A DNA stretch of 64,000 nucleotides from Alkalihalobacillus sp. LMS39 (GTDB taxonomy: Bacteria; Bacillota; Bacilli; Bacillales; Bacillaceae_F), in the NCBI RefSeq assembly GCF_022812285.1, contig NZ_CP093300.1, forward strand, positions 2,294,001 to 2,358,000, read 5' to 3'. Of this stretch, positions 8,894 through 17,962 are shown piece by piece. The position numbers and the translations under genes were made by a program. Within the stretch, counting starts at the first letter, position 1. Each line of letters begins with the position of its first letter. The notes beneath the pieces are model-generated. The model was not told the origin of the DNA. It worked only from the letters and a program-made list of their open reading frames with translations, and did no database searches.

Positions 8894-9757
8894 ATGATGG
8901 ATCGTGAAATGACATATGGTGAAGACTATAAATATATACCAACGACTTCCGTTTCAAGTGGAGAAGGGCTAGAAGTTGTGCGAGACGTCTATTGCCACAC
9001 TGTACAGATTGTAAATATTTGTTTAGTTGAAAATCCGGAAACGAATGATTTTGTTTTAATTGATGCAGGGATGCCGAAATCAGCAGATGAGATTATCCGA
9101 ATTACGGAAAAACGATTTGGGGAAGGAAGTAAGCCCAAAGCGATTATTCTCACACATGGACATTTTGACCACGTTGGTGCCATTATTGAACTAGTGAAGC
9201 ATTGGCAAGTCCCTGTTTATGCGCATGAATTAGAGCTACCATATGTTACAGGGAAGATTAGTTATCCCAATCCCGATACAACGGTTGAGGGTGGAATGGT
9301 AGCTAAATTGTCTTCGCTGTTCCCGAATGAACCTATTAATTTAGGAGACCATGTTACAGCCCTTCCACAAGATAATACGGTTCCATATATGCCGGGATTT
9401 GCTTGGATTCACACTCCAGGTCATACACCAGGGCATGTGTCTTTTTTTCGAGAAGAAGACAGATGTTTACTTGTAGGTGATGCTTTTGTAACAGTTAAAC
9501 AAGATTCTTTATATAGCGTGTTAACACAGAAGCAAGAAATAAGTGGTCCTCCACGGTATTTAACAACTGACTGGAAGGCGGCTTGGGAATCAGTGAAAAC
9601 ATTAGCTTCACTTAAACCGAATGTTGCGGTTACAGGTCATGGGCTGCCAATGACTGGAGAAAAGTTGAATACTAATCTGCAAAAACTTGCACGTGAATTT
9701 GATAAGATTGCTATACCAGACTATGGCTTATTTGTAGAAAACAATATAAAGCATTAA
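8894..9757 (+). CDS. MBL-fold metallo-hydrolase
   Basis: Cytoplasmic metallo-beta-lactamase-fold hydrolase of 287 residues. The metal-binding motif THGHFDHVG (about residues 90-98) is intact, with a further His in HTPGHTPGHV, Asp in LLVGDAFVT and His in VTGHGLPM, giving the full glyoxalase II-like ligand set for two metals. GAGGA lies five bases before two adjacent ATGs. The substrate is unknown; it could be a thioester, lactone or phosphodiester. It may share a transcript with the upstream MFS exporter. Confidence 0.85.
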   Translation: MMDREMTYGEDYKYIPTTSVSSGEGLEVVRDVYCHTVQIVNICLVENPETNDFVLIDAGMPKSADEIIRITEKRFGEGSKPKAIILTHGHFDHVGAIIELVKHWQVPVYAHELELPYVTGKISYPNPDTTVEGGMVAKLSSLFPNEPINLGDHVTALPQDNTVPYMPGFAWIHTPGHTPGHVSFFREEDRCLLVGDAFVTVKQDSLYSVLTQKQEISGPPRYLTTDWKAAWESVKTLASLKPNVAVTGHGLPMTGEKLNTNLQKLAREFDKIAIPDYGLFVENNIKH

Positions 9758-9790
9758 AAAAGAAGGTTGGGGCCATGTTGTTCCAACCTC
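9755..9790. terminator. Shared terminator between convergent genes
   Basis: AGGTTGG (9764-9770) pairs with CCAACCT (9783-9789). Read on the minus strand it is followed by TCTTTTTT, so it is strongest for the DUF1992 gene; it can also stop plus-strand transcripts. Confidence 0.75.
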
Positions 9791-9800
9791 CATTTCTGAT

Positions 9801-10151
9801 TTACATCCAGTGAGATAATTGTTTTTCGATTGTGTCTTCACTAATTTTCATTTTTTGTAAAGGAGAAGGACATAACGTATTGTATTTTTTTATCATTTTA
9901 TTTAAGGTCTCTATTTTTGATTGTATTTCTTTACGTGCTAAAGTTGGACGATTCTTAATAAGTTGCTGAATATCGTCACGAATGGAATGTTGAAGTGCGA
10001 GCCATTCAGGCCGATAATTTGCATGCTGAATTGTACGGTCTAACACATCCCCTTTTAAAACATGGTCAGATAAAGGTTTCCCACTTCCTTTTAATGGTCC
10101 TTCTTTCTTTTCAAAGTCTTTGATCAAATCACCGAGCCAATCTCTAGACAA
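9801..10151 (-). CDS. DUF1992 (DnaJ-homologue-like) protein
   Basis: A small soluble protein of 116 residues in the DUF1992 family, which shares a domain with the C-terminal part of eukaryotic DNAJC28. Typical blocks are DLIKDFEKKEGPLKGSGKPL and the central LxxHxxIRDDIQQL region. It has no J domain. The start is set at TTG 10151, eight bases after AAAGGAG; that site lies inside the longer frame that begins at 10169. Function in bacteria is not established. Confidence 0.75.
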   Translation of the reverse strand: MSRDWLGDLIKDFEKKEGPLKGSGKPLSDHVLKGDVLDRTIQHANYRPEWLALQHSIRDDIQQLIKNRPTLARKEIQSKIETLNKMIKKYNTLCPSPLQKMKISEDTIEKQLSHWM

Positions 10152-10306
10152 AAGAAAAACTCCTTTCATGAATAAGAATTACTTTTATAATAACAAGAAA
10201 AAAGTGGAAATATAATGGTAGTTTTGACAAAATGGTGAAGGTAATTTTTATCCAAGTGTAGAACTTTAACGAGTATAGGATTTTTTACAAACAAGGTGGG
10301 GTACGG

Positions 10307-10570
10307 ATGACAAGTGAAGACATGAGGAAAATGGTTGGGGTAACATTTACTTCATCAACCGTTGGTATGTTCCTTATATTTTTTAGTGTTCATTTAGGAA
10401 CAAATTTTTCAAATAAGTGGTTGGCGTATGTAGGGCAATATGATATTTCTTATGAATCTATTGTAATAACAAGTTTTATTTCTATGTTTTTAATATTAGG
10501 CGGAGCACTATTATTGTTTGGTCTTTTTTTAGCGGGAATGAGTTATTTCCATTCTATTCGTCAAATGTAA
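10307..10570 (+). CDS. Small two-helix membrane protein
   Basis: An 87-residue protein with two predicted membrane helices (about 14-30 and 52-78), separated by an external loop (GTNFSNKWLAYVGQYDISYE). AAGGTGGGG precedes the ATG. No family is recognised. It stands alone ahead of a sensor kinase gene but has its own upstream gap, and its role is unknown. Confidence 0.6.
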   Translation: MTSEDMRKMVGVTFTSSTVGMFLIFFSVHLGTNFSNKWLAYVGQYDISYESIVITSFISMFLILGGALLLFGLFLAGMSYFHSIRQM

Positions 10571-10743
10571 AATACGTATATGACTCATTTCCTGTTATAC
10601 ACTTAGAGTAAATGTCCTAATCGAGTGGAGAAATTAAGGGAATAATGTTGGATTTTAGCTTCTTTTGGTGAATTTAACTATTTTTTTTATTTGAATGGTA
10701 GAATAGTTTTATAAAAAAATAGATGCCAAACTTGGAGGTTGAA

Positions 10744-12036
10744 ATGAAAACATTAGTCCCTTTAACGAGTACATTAAAAATTGAGCAAGGTTCCCATATC
10801 TTATACTTTTATAATAAAAAGGATGAGTATATCGAGAATGCTGCTTCTTATATATTAGCTGGTATTGACCAAGGTCATCATATTGTTTTTATTGATAGTG
10901 AAGAACGCTTTGCTAAAGTGAAAGAAAGGCTAGGTTCTATTGATTTAAGTCGTGTCCATTATGTGAATAATTACGATTTTTATGAAATGTATCAAGATTT
11001 CCATTTTGAACGGATTTTAAATAATTTATCTTCCATTGTTGTTCCTTATGTTGAACATAAATTAACGGTACGGATATGGGGACATGTGGATTGGATGAAT
11101 CAAGATAATATTGCTAGTAAACTACATACATATGAATGCAAATGCGATATTACAATCGCGGGTTTAGGTTATACAACTGTTTGCGCTTATGATGCGGAAT
11201 CAGTCCCTGCGAATATATTACTAGAAATGATGAGAAGCCATGAATTTCTTATGACTGATAATAATATAACGCGAAGTACTCTTTATAAAACGTCGAATGA
11301 ATACAATCCTACTGCATTTCCGTCGTTGTCAATTCAAACAAAAATTGATTCTGAAATTGACTTATATAAACAAAAGTTAGACTTTGTCCATGTCGTTTCC
11401 CATGAAGTTCGAAATCCTTTAACTGTTATTAAAGCTTATTCTAAACTGTTAAAAGAACAAGAGCATGATAGGGAGAGAGTTTTGCGACTTCAAGCCATTT
11501 ATGATTCAGCGGTTGTCATCGATAATGAAATTTCACATATTATTACGACAGAACAAATGTTATCGACCGATGCATTTTGGCAAAAAAATTTAATTTTTGT
11601 TAAATCGGCTGTCGACGAAGTGGTGGAAATTATGAAAATAAAAGGCCAGACACAAAATATAAAATTAGCGACTGCCATTCTTTTGAGCGGAAAAGAAATG
11701 GTCCTAAGTAATTTTATGGGTTTTAAAATGATTGTTTCAAACCTATTAAGTAATGCAATAAAATATAGTGAAGAAGGAAGTACAGTTACGCTTAATGTTT
11801 TCCAAAAAGACGAAAAGCTTATTATTGTAGTGGACGACAAAGGGGTCGGTATGACAAAAGAACAATTAAGTAAATTATATATTAAATATGAAAAAACAAA
11901 TCAAGAACAAAGCGGCCAAGGGATTGGTTTGTTTATGGTTAAGAAACTAGTTGCCCATTTTGATGGTGAAATCGAAGTAGAAAGTGAAGTTGGCAAAGGA
12001 ACTAAGTTTCAAGTCACATTGCCGATTATTCGGTAA
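10744..12036 (+). CDS. MEDS-domain sensor histidine kinase
   Basis: A 430-residue cytoplasmic sensor kinase. Residues about 10-170 form a MEDS (DcmR-type sensory) domain, with HILYFYNKKDEYIENAASYI and a RecA-like layout. The kinase core follows: the phospho-acceptor is H220 in HVVSHEVRNPL, the N box is NLLSNAIKYSE, and the G boxes are DDKGVGM and GQGIGLFMVKK. No membrane helix is present. GGAGG precedes the ATG at 10744 by five bases, which is better than the ATG at 10723. No response regulator is adjacent, so it is an orphan kinase, possibly feeding a phosphorelay such as that of sporulation; that last point is inference. Confidence 0.88.
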   Translation: MKTLVPLTSTLKIEQGSHILYFYNKKDEYIENAASYILAGIDQGHHIVFIDSEERFAKVKERLGSIDLSRVHYVNNYDFYEMYQDFHFERILNNLSSIVVPYVEHKLTVRIWGHVDWMNQDNIASKLHTYECKCDITIAGLGYTTVCAYDAESVPANILLEMMRSHEFLMTDNNITRSTLYKTSNEYNPTAFPSLSIQTKIDSEIDLYKQKLDFVHVVSHEVRNPLTVIKAYSKLLKEQEHDRERVLRLQAIYDSAVVIDNEISHIITTEQMLSTDAFWQKNLIFVKSAVDEVVEIMKIKGQTQNIKLATAILLSGKEMVLSNFMGFKMIVSNLLSNAIKYSEEGSTVTLNVFQKDEKLIIVVDDKGVGMTKEQLSKLYIKYEKTNQEQSGQGIGLFMVKKLVAHFDGEIEVESEVGKGTKFQVTLPIIR

Positions 12037-12059
12037 AACATATTACATGAAACAAAGAC

Positions 12060-12115
12060 GTACAACAGGCACAAATGTTATTCTGTTGTGCTGTTGTGCT
12101 GTTGTACTTTTTGTG
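12060..12115 (+). terminator. Terminator of the MEDS kinase with 8-bp tandem repeats
   Basis: GTACAACAGgCACAA pairs with TTGTGCTGTTGTAC, followed by TTTTTG. The 3' arm is made of repeated TGTTGTGC units, so two alternative registers are possible. Confidence 0.75.
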
Positions 12116-12228
12116 TTTATCTTTTATTACTTTGTCGAATAAAACTTAAATTTGTTTCATAAAAAACAAAAAAGCTTTTTGTTATTTTAAGGTACATGAT
12201 AATAAAATAAAAATAGTGAGGTGAAAGT

Positions 12229-13008
12229 ATGAGGATAGGGTTAGCGCAAGTTCCATTTTCGGTACGTCCGCAGGAAGGGTTACAAAATGTTATTTCAATG
12301 GTAGAAGAGGCCTCCAATAGGGGGTGCGATATTGTTTGTTTCCCAGAATCTATTATACCAGGGCTACGTGGAGTTGGTTATGATGTAGTTCCGTATGATC
12401 ATCAATTTCAAAAGGAAGCTTTAATGAAAGTACAAAAAACTGCGAAAATAAAAAACACGGCAATCATTTTGCCGATAGAATGGCAAAAGGAAAATAAGTT
12501 ACATATAATTGCGGTTGTGATTTCAAAAAATGGCGAAATTCTTGGCTACCAAACTAAAAATCAAATTGACCCAGACGAAGATCAATTTGGTTATGTACCT
12601 GGAAGTGGCCGACAAATATTTGAGATTCAAGGTGTAAGGTTTGGAATCGTCATTTGTCATGAAGGGTGGAGGTATCCAGAAACCGTTCGTTTTGCTGCAG
12701 TAAATGGGGCTTCTATTATATTTCATCCTCAATTTACAAATGATGTTGAGAATCCAAGTTTTTATGAAAATGCAATGGTTTGTCGAAGTTTAGAAAATAA
12801 TGTTTATTTTGCTAGTGTGAATTATGCACTTCCTAATCAACAAGTAAGCACAACACTGATTTCTCCAACAGGCAAATGCTTAGCTAAAGCACAGCGAGAA
12901 CAAAATGAATTGATTGTATTTGACATCGATCCTAGGAAAGCAACTAGGTTATTAGCAACTCGATTTAACGAACATTTAATAAAAAAAGAAACAAGTACTG
13001 ACTTGTAA
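12229..13008 (+). CDS. Carbon-nitrogen hydrolase (nitrilase superfamily)
   Basis: Cytoplasmic amidohydrolase of 259 residues with the complete Glu-Lys-Cys triad of the superfamily: E40 in CFPES, K110 in YQTKN and C143 in IVICHEGWRYPE. Such enzymes cleave amides or nitriles through a thioester intermediate; omega-amidase, N-carbamoyl-amino-acid hydrolase and amidase members have this size. The substrate cannot be assigned. GTGAGGTG lies before the ATG. It is monocistronic, with a strong terminator that begins inside the coding region. Confidence 0.88.
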   Translation: MRIGLAQVPFSVRPQEGLQNVISMVEEASNRGCDIVCFPESIIPGLRGVGYDVVPYDHQFQKEALMKVQKTAKIKNTAIILPIEWQKENKLHIIAVVISKNGEILGYQTKNQIDPDEDQFGYVPGSGRQIFEIQGVRFGIVICHEGWRYPETVRFAAVNGASIIFHPQFTNDVENPSFYENAMVCRSLENNVYFASVNYALPNQQVSTTLISPTGKCLAKAQREQNELIVFDIDPRKATRLLATRFNEHLIKKETSTDL

Positions 13009-13028
13009 ACGGTACTTGTTTCTTTTTT
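12988..13028 (+). terminator. Terminator overlapping the nitrilase stop codon
   Basis: GAAACAAGTAC (inside the last codons) pairs perfectly with GTACTTGTTTC and is followed by seven Ts. Confidence 0.9.
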
Positions 13029-13218
13029 TGTGTTAGTAATATTGTACTGGATTTATAAGTTTGCCCATACCCTATCTCGTGACTTTTAAACAAAAACAAG
13101 AAAATATTTTGGTAAATTACGAGAAATATTGTCTAAAATGTGAAATAAGCTATAGTTTTCCTGTATAATAGTCTTTGTCGATCATTTAAGACAATCTTAC
13201 CAAAGGAGGTGTTCGAAT

Positions 13219-14700
13219 ATGGAAAATCTCCAGCCTTTCCAGTCATTTTTTAAGAGTATTAAAGAAGCAGCTGATCATATTTTAGCTGTTATTAGTCAAC
13301 AAATTGACGTAAATACATTTTGTGTTGCTAGCAATGATCGGAATACAAGTTTAATATTTAGTGCTTTTCACCGAGAGCATCATTTATTTGATCCTGGGAC
13401 AAGCCTGGAATTTATGGACGCTTACTGAAGTATTATACTTGATGCAGGGCGTGACCCTGTTATGATTGATGATACATCAAAACATAAAATCGCAAGTAAG
13501 TTAGATGTAACCTCACAATTAGGAATTAAAAGTTTCCTAGGAGTACCTATTGTTTTAAAAAATGGTGAAGTGTACGGAACGTTATGCGCGATTTCTACAG
13601 CTTACTATTCGTTTAAACAAAAGGATATCGATTTACTGTATTCAATGGCTTCTTTTTTAGCGTATTTTATTGAATTAGAGCATACAGAAAACTTATATCG
13701 ACAACTCGTTGAAAAATCACCCGATGGTATCATTGTTGAAAAAGAGGGAGAGCTTGTTTACGCAAATCCAGCAACATTTACTCTTCTTAATAAACCTAAA
13801 AATAAGGATTTAACTGGTGAAAAACTATCAAATTTAATCATAAATGAAGATACACCACGTTTTACAAGTAAGAGTAAGGATAGAGAAAAAACGAGTTTGT
13901 TTGAAGAAAAACGATTAATCCAAGACAGTGGTGGACACTTAAGTGTAGAAACGATTAAAGAGCCCCTTTGTTATAAAGGGGAACCAGCAACCCAAATTAT
14001 GGTGCGAGATATTTCATATCGTAAATATATTGAAGAAATGATTAACCAATCTGAAAAACTATCATTAGCTGGTCAACTTGCCGCGAGTGTCGCTCATGAA
14101 ATAAGAAATCCGCTAACAGGGATTAAGGGATTTATACAATTATTAAAGGCGTCTGCAACAGAAAACCATAGTTACTACGATATCATTATGTCAGAAGTTG
14201 AAAATATTCGTGAAATCGTTAACGAGTTTCTTTATTTGGCTAAGCCTGAAATTCCTGTTGTGACTCAATATAATCTTGTTACATTGCTACATGAAGTGAT
14301 TGTATTACTTCAAGCGCAAGCAACCGCTCAGAAAATTACAATTCGTACAACATATAGTCCAAACCTACCTTCAGTCTTATGCGAAAGTAATCAAATCAAA
14401 CAAGTGTTTATGAATATAATCAAAAATGCAATTGAAGTCATGACAGAAGGTGGTCAAATACACATTCATGTTGAGCAAGAAAATGAGATGGTAAAAGCTA
14501 CAGTTTCAGATGAAGGTCGAGGCATTCCGAAAGAACGACTCGAACGATTAGGAGAACCTTTTTATACGACAAAAGAAAAAGGCACTGGTCTCGGACTTAT
14601 GGTAGCAAAAAAAATTATACAAGAGCACCAAGGGAAACTATTATTTGAGAGTGTTATTAATAGAGGAACAAAAGTTACGATGCTCTTGCCGATTAAGTAG
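13219..14700 (+). CDS. GAF-PAS sensor histidine kinase with in-frame UGA at codon 70
   Basis: One continuous 494-codon frame encoding GAF (about 15-155), PAS (about 160-270), HisKA (H293 in SVAHEIRNPL) and HATPase_c (NIIKNAIEVM, DEGRGIP, GTGLGLMVAKK). It is broken only by a TGA at 13426-13428. The same frame reads on as SIILDAGRDPVMIDDTS, clearly GAF sequence, and GAF homologues from memory have YC at this point, so UGA replaces a cysteine codon. A very strong AAAGGAGGTG precedes the ATG, and no good ribosome binding site precedes the next ATG (13462). It may be a nonsense pseudogene, a sequencing error, a read-through gene, or less likely a selenoprotein; see the hairpin at 13445. No cognate regulator is adjacent. 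Confidence 0.75.
13445..13459 (+). other. Hairpin 16 nt after the in-frame UGA (possible recoding element)
   Basis: CAGGG and CCCTG flank loop CGTGA. The loop begins 22 nt after the UGA and has a G in its first two positions, as described for bacterial SECIS elements. A smaller AAGTA/TACTT hairpin starts at the A of the UGA itself. With only five base pairs this could be chance. Confidence 0.3.
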
Positions 14701-14704
14701 GACT

Positions 14705-14751
14705 AAAGCTGCGTCCAATGGATTGAAATCATTGAATGTAGCTTCTTTTTT
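14705..14751 (+). terminator. Terminator of the GAF-PAS kinase gene
   Basis: AAGCTGC and CCAATG pair with CATTGA and GTAGCTT, followed by CTTTTTT. Confidence 0.8.
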
Positions 14752-14795
14752 GTCATCAAAGAGCAGAACATAAAGAAATGGAGGCGACATTTTTG

Positions 14796-16382
14796 ATGAT
14801 GAGTGTAAGCGATTTCTTGAAGGCGCAAAACGAACAAATCTCTTTCTTATATCAGTCTGTTTTAACATGCCATTGGATGGCAGCTACGACAGGTGACAAG
14901 GAGTGGAGCGATAAACATGAAAGAGAGTTATCGAATTACTATAAATACTTTTCTAACAAACAATCATTCGAACTTGTTCAATATTACTTAAGTCAAAAGG
15001 AAATAACTAGTCTAGAACGCCGGCAACTTGAAGATTTGTTTTATAAGATGGTAAAAAACCAAATCTCACTCGAAAAAATCAAACAAGGGTTAGCACTAGA
15101 GAAAAAAATATCAGAACGGTTTACAAATTTCCGACCGACATTTCATAATAAGGAAACAACGAATCATGAAATTCTTGATATATTAAAACATAGCCTTAAT
15201 GAAGAAGAACGGAAAGAAGCTTGGCTTGCAAGTAAACAAATTGGAAAAGTCATTGAGCCATGGATTCATGAACTTATCAAGGTTAGAAATGAGCAGGCTA
15301 AGGAACTTGGGTTTGAAAATTATTACGAAATGTGTTTCAATACCCAAGAATTGGATATAGATGAAGTGTTTCATTTATTTGAGCAATTACTTCAGTTATC
15401 TGAGGATTCATATCAAAAGGTGAAGTTTGAAATTGATGAAGAAAGAGCAATATTATTTCAACTTCAAAAAGAAAATCTTCGCCCTTGGCATTATGTTGAC
15501 CCTTTTTTTCAAGAAGCACCTTCAATAGAAAATCAGAACATGGATGCCCCGTATAAAGAAAAAGATATTGTCGCTATCGTAACGAATACCTTTACACAAA
15601 TGGGATTTCAAATTGAAGACATTGTAAAGCGAAGTGACTTATATCCTCGAAAAAATAAAAACCCATTCGGATTTTGTACTGATGCAGATCGAAATGGAGA
15701 TATTCGTGTTTTTGCTAATATAGACGAAAGTGCATTTTGGACTTCTGTTCTTCTACATGAAATGGGTCATGCTGTTTATTTTCAGCATATTAATAATGAA
15801 TTACCCTTCCTTTTACGCTTTCATGCCCACACATTAACAACAGAAGCAAGTGCGATGTTCTTTGGAAGATTAAATAAAACGAGAGAATGGCAACGTTTAT
15901 TTTTACATGAAAATGAAGAACAAATGAAGTCGAGTGAAAAAATGCTGCAAAGACAAATGCTTGTTTCAGCAAGGTGGATTATTTTGTTTACATTTTTTGA
16001 ACGGCAATTATATGAAAACCCAACCCAAAATGTAAATAAATTGTGGTGGAAGCTTGTTAAGGATATCCAAGGGATAAACCCGCCAGAAGAAACAGATTAT
16101 CCGGACTGGGCTGCAAAAATGCATTTTTCGTTAGCACCTGTTTCCTATCAAGATTATTTGTTAGGAGAGCTTACGGCATCACAACTTTCCCATTATATTC
16201 AAACCCATATATCTGAAAATATATATCAAAATGAAGTCGGTGCTTTTTTTATTGAGAAATTTTTTAAACCTGGATTATCGATGCACTGGAATGATGTAAT
16301 CCGATCAGCCACAGGGGAGCGGTTAACTCCACGTTATTTTGTTGATGAGTTTATGAATAATAGTAGGAAAGGGGATTCTTAA
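14796..16382 (+). CDS. M3/M2-type zinc metallopeptidase
   Basis: A soluble gluzincin-fold peptidase of about 528 residues. Zinc ligands are in LLHEMGHAVYF, with the third ligand Glu 29 residues after the first His in TLTTEASAMFF, the spacing of oligoendopeptidase F/thimet M3 enzymes. HEMGH itself is the form seen in M2 (ACE-like) enzymes, so the subfamily is left open. No signal peptide is seen, so it probably degrades cytoplasmic oligopeptides. GGAGG at 14780-14784 fits a start at TTG 14793 or ATG 14796 rather than the ATG at 14778 that overlaps it. Confidence 0.82.
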   Translation: MMSVSDFLKAQNEQISFLYQSVLTCHWMAATTGDKEWSDKHERELSNYYKYFSNKQSFELVQYYLSQKEITSLERRQLEDLFYKMVKNQISLEKIKQGLALEKKISERFTNFRPTFHNKETTNHEILDILKHSLNEEERKEAWLASKQIGKVIEPWIHELIKVRNEQAKELGFENYYEMCFNTQELDIDEVFHLFEQLLQLSEDSYQKVKFEIDEERAILFQLQKENLRPWHYVDPFFQEAPSIENQNMDAPYKEKDIVAIVTNTFTQMGFQIEDIVKRSDLYPRKNKNPFGFCTDADRNGDIRVFANIDESAFWTSVLLHEMGHAVYFQHINNELPFLLRFHAHTLTTEASAMFFGRLNKTREWQRLFLHENEEQMKSSEKMLQRQMLVSARWIILFTFFERQLYENPTQNVNKLWWKLVKDIQGINPPEETDYPDWAAKMHFSLAPVSYQDYLLGELTASQLSHYIQTHISENIYQNEVGAFFIEKFFKPGLSMHWNDVIRSATGERLTPRYFVDEFMNNSRKGDS

Positions 16383-16383
16383 T

Positions 16384-16680
16384 TGGTGATTGAAACAGAG
16401 CGTCTCATGCTTAAAGAAATTCAACAAAAGATGTTGCCCCAATGTTTTCTCTTTTTTTAGATCGAGAAACGATGTTTTACTATTTTCACCTTTTAGTTGG
16501 GAGAAAACGGAACAATGGATTTTCAATAATACTTACGATATTTATTCTATTCTTAGCGAATAGATTTTCAGTTAAAAGAACAGTATCGATAGGAAATAAG
16601 GTTATTATTTTCCGGGCAAGCGCAAATTTTGACAAAATAGTCTGAATTCTTCATTTGGTAATAACGAGACTTTTGTAATT
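16384..16680 (+). pseudogene. Decayed GNAT acetyltransferase remnant
   Basis: Starting two bases after the peptidase stop, the three frames contain successive pieces of one GNAT N-terminus: IETERLMLKEI (frame of 16384), then FSLFLDRETMFYYF, then SPFSWEKTEQWIFNN. Each piece ends in a stop or shift, and the acetyl-CoA-binding part is absent. The gene is therefore a relic with several frameshifts and a deletion. Its first codons lie directly behind the peptidase, suggesting that the intact gene was once co-transcribed with it. Confidence 0.65.
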
Positions 16681-16935
16681 TTTACCGTCCATTAGTATAA
16701 AGAACGGCTAAAATCACTTCCTTTTAAAAGCAAAACAACTAATTTTCATTGCATAATAAAGTCAAATGGATATGCGGAGGTTTAAGCCGGGAAAAACAGT
16801 GTCGAAATTACATGTGACTTCACCCCTTCAGTGTACAAAAGCATAAACGTACAAACGGATTGGAGCGTTAATGGGTGTCATTGCAAAATAAAATGGTAGC
16901 TTTTATACTTTTTTCATAGGAAGGGGAAGGTTACC
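16681..16935 (+). other. Intergenic stretch upstream of the yitT-like gene
   Basis: No open frame, terminator or known riboswitch is recognised. GGAAGGGGAAGG near the end is the ribosome binding site of the next gene. Confidence 0.4.
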
Positions 16936-17823
16936 ATGTATAATCAAATGAGACAATATGGGGTTATGATTCTAGGAACACTTATGATTGCGTTATGCTT
17001 TACCTTGTTTTTAATTCCGAATGAAATTGCATCTGGAGGTTTGCCGGGTGCATCGTTAGTTATAAGTTCAGTCATTGAAGTAGAAACATCCATTGTTCTA
17101 TGGATTATTTCAATTGGTATTTTACTTGGAAGTCGGTTGTTTTTAAGTTGGGGTGTTGTCGTTAAGTCAGTCATCGGCTCATTGTTGGTTCCATTTTTTG
17201 TGAATATTACGTATCACGTGACACCATTAACGTCTGATCCATTGTTAGCTGCCATTTATGGAGGGTTAGGGATTGGAGTTGGGTTAGGAATCATTTTACG
17301 GTCTCAAGGAAACATCGGCGGATTCACATTAATTGCGATTATTTTGCATAAATATAAACAAGTTAAACCAAGCACGACAATTTTAGTGCTGGATTCGATC
17401 GTTATTGTTTCAGCAGGGCTGATTTATTCACCAGAAAAAGCACTGTATGCTTTACTTGGAATTTTTTTGATGCGAAAAACGATGGATTTTATCTTGCAAA
17501 CAAAAGCATCAAAAATGGCGTATATTATCTCGTCTGTTGAATATGAAAACACAATTAAAGATGCGGTATTGTATGAATTAGATCGTGGATTGACCAAAAT
17601 CTCTGGTCAAGGCGGGTATAGTACTAATGAACGGATTATTATGATGACAGTTTTACACCCAACAAAAGCGAATCAATTAAAAGCTATGATCCAATCAATT
17701 GACCCATCTGCTTTTATCATTTTTTGTGATGCAACAGAAGTTGTGGGAGAAGGCTTTACAGAAGCAGTACAACGGACACAACAACCTCGAACCCAAAATC
17801 AATTAGCTACCCAACAAAGCTAA
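16936..17823 (+). CDS. YitT-family membrane protein (DUF161 + DUF2179)
   Basis: A 295-residue protein of the YitT/YqfU/YpjC family of bacilli. Five to six membrane helices fill residues 10-185, with LIPNEIASGGLPGASLVIS in the first loop and SQGNIGGFTLIAI later. A cytoplasmic C-terminal DUF2179 domain follows (GLTKISGQGGYSTNERIIMM, then VLHPTKANQLKAMIQSIDP). Transport or nucleotide-sensing roles have been suggested for the family but not settled. A good ribosome binding site precedes the ATG. It is flanked by its own terminator. Confidence 0.88.
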   Translation: MYNQMRQYGVMILGTLMIALCFTLFLIPNEIASGGLPGASLVISSVIEVETSIVLWIISIGILLGSRLFLSWGVVVKSVIGSLLVPFFVNITYHVTPLTSDPLLAAIYGGLGIGVGLGIILRSQGNIGGFTLIAIILHKYKQVKPSTTILVLDSIVIVSAGLIYSPEKALYALLGIFLMRKTMDFILQTKASKMAYIISSVEYENTIKDAVLYELDRGLTKISGQGGYSTNERIIMMTVLHPTKANQLKAMIQSIDPSAFIIFCDATEVVGEGFTEAVQRTQQPRTQNQLATQQS

Positions 17824-17847
17824 TAAACTTTAAAAACTCATTTAAAG

Positions 17848-17878
17848 GAAGCGCGTCTGTAACCGTGTTTCTTTTTTT
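17848..17878 (+). terminator. Terminator of the yitT-like gene
   Basis: GAAGCGCG pairs with CGTGTTTC (two G-T pairs) and is followed by seven Ts. Confidence 0.75.
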
Positions 17879-17962
17879 GTTTTGTTTTTATATTTTATGA
17901 CAATTACCCCATTCAATGGTAATATAATCAATAGAATTATATACTCATAGGGGGCAAATCAC

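Noticed and set aside
13462-14700. Separate kinase gene starting at ATG 13462
   Set aside because: No ribosome binding site, it begins in the middle of the GAF domain, and the upstream frame continues into it apart from one TGA.
16681-16935. Riboswitch ahead of the yitT-like gene
   Set aside because: The spacing invites one, but I could match no known riboswitch core or an antiterminator/terminator pair.
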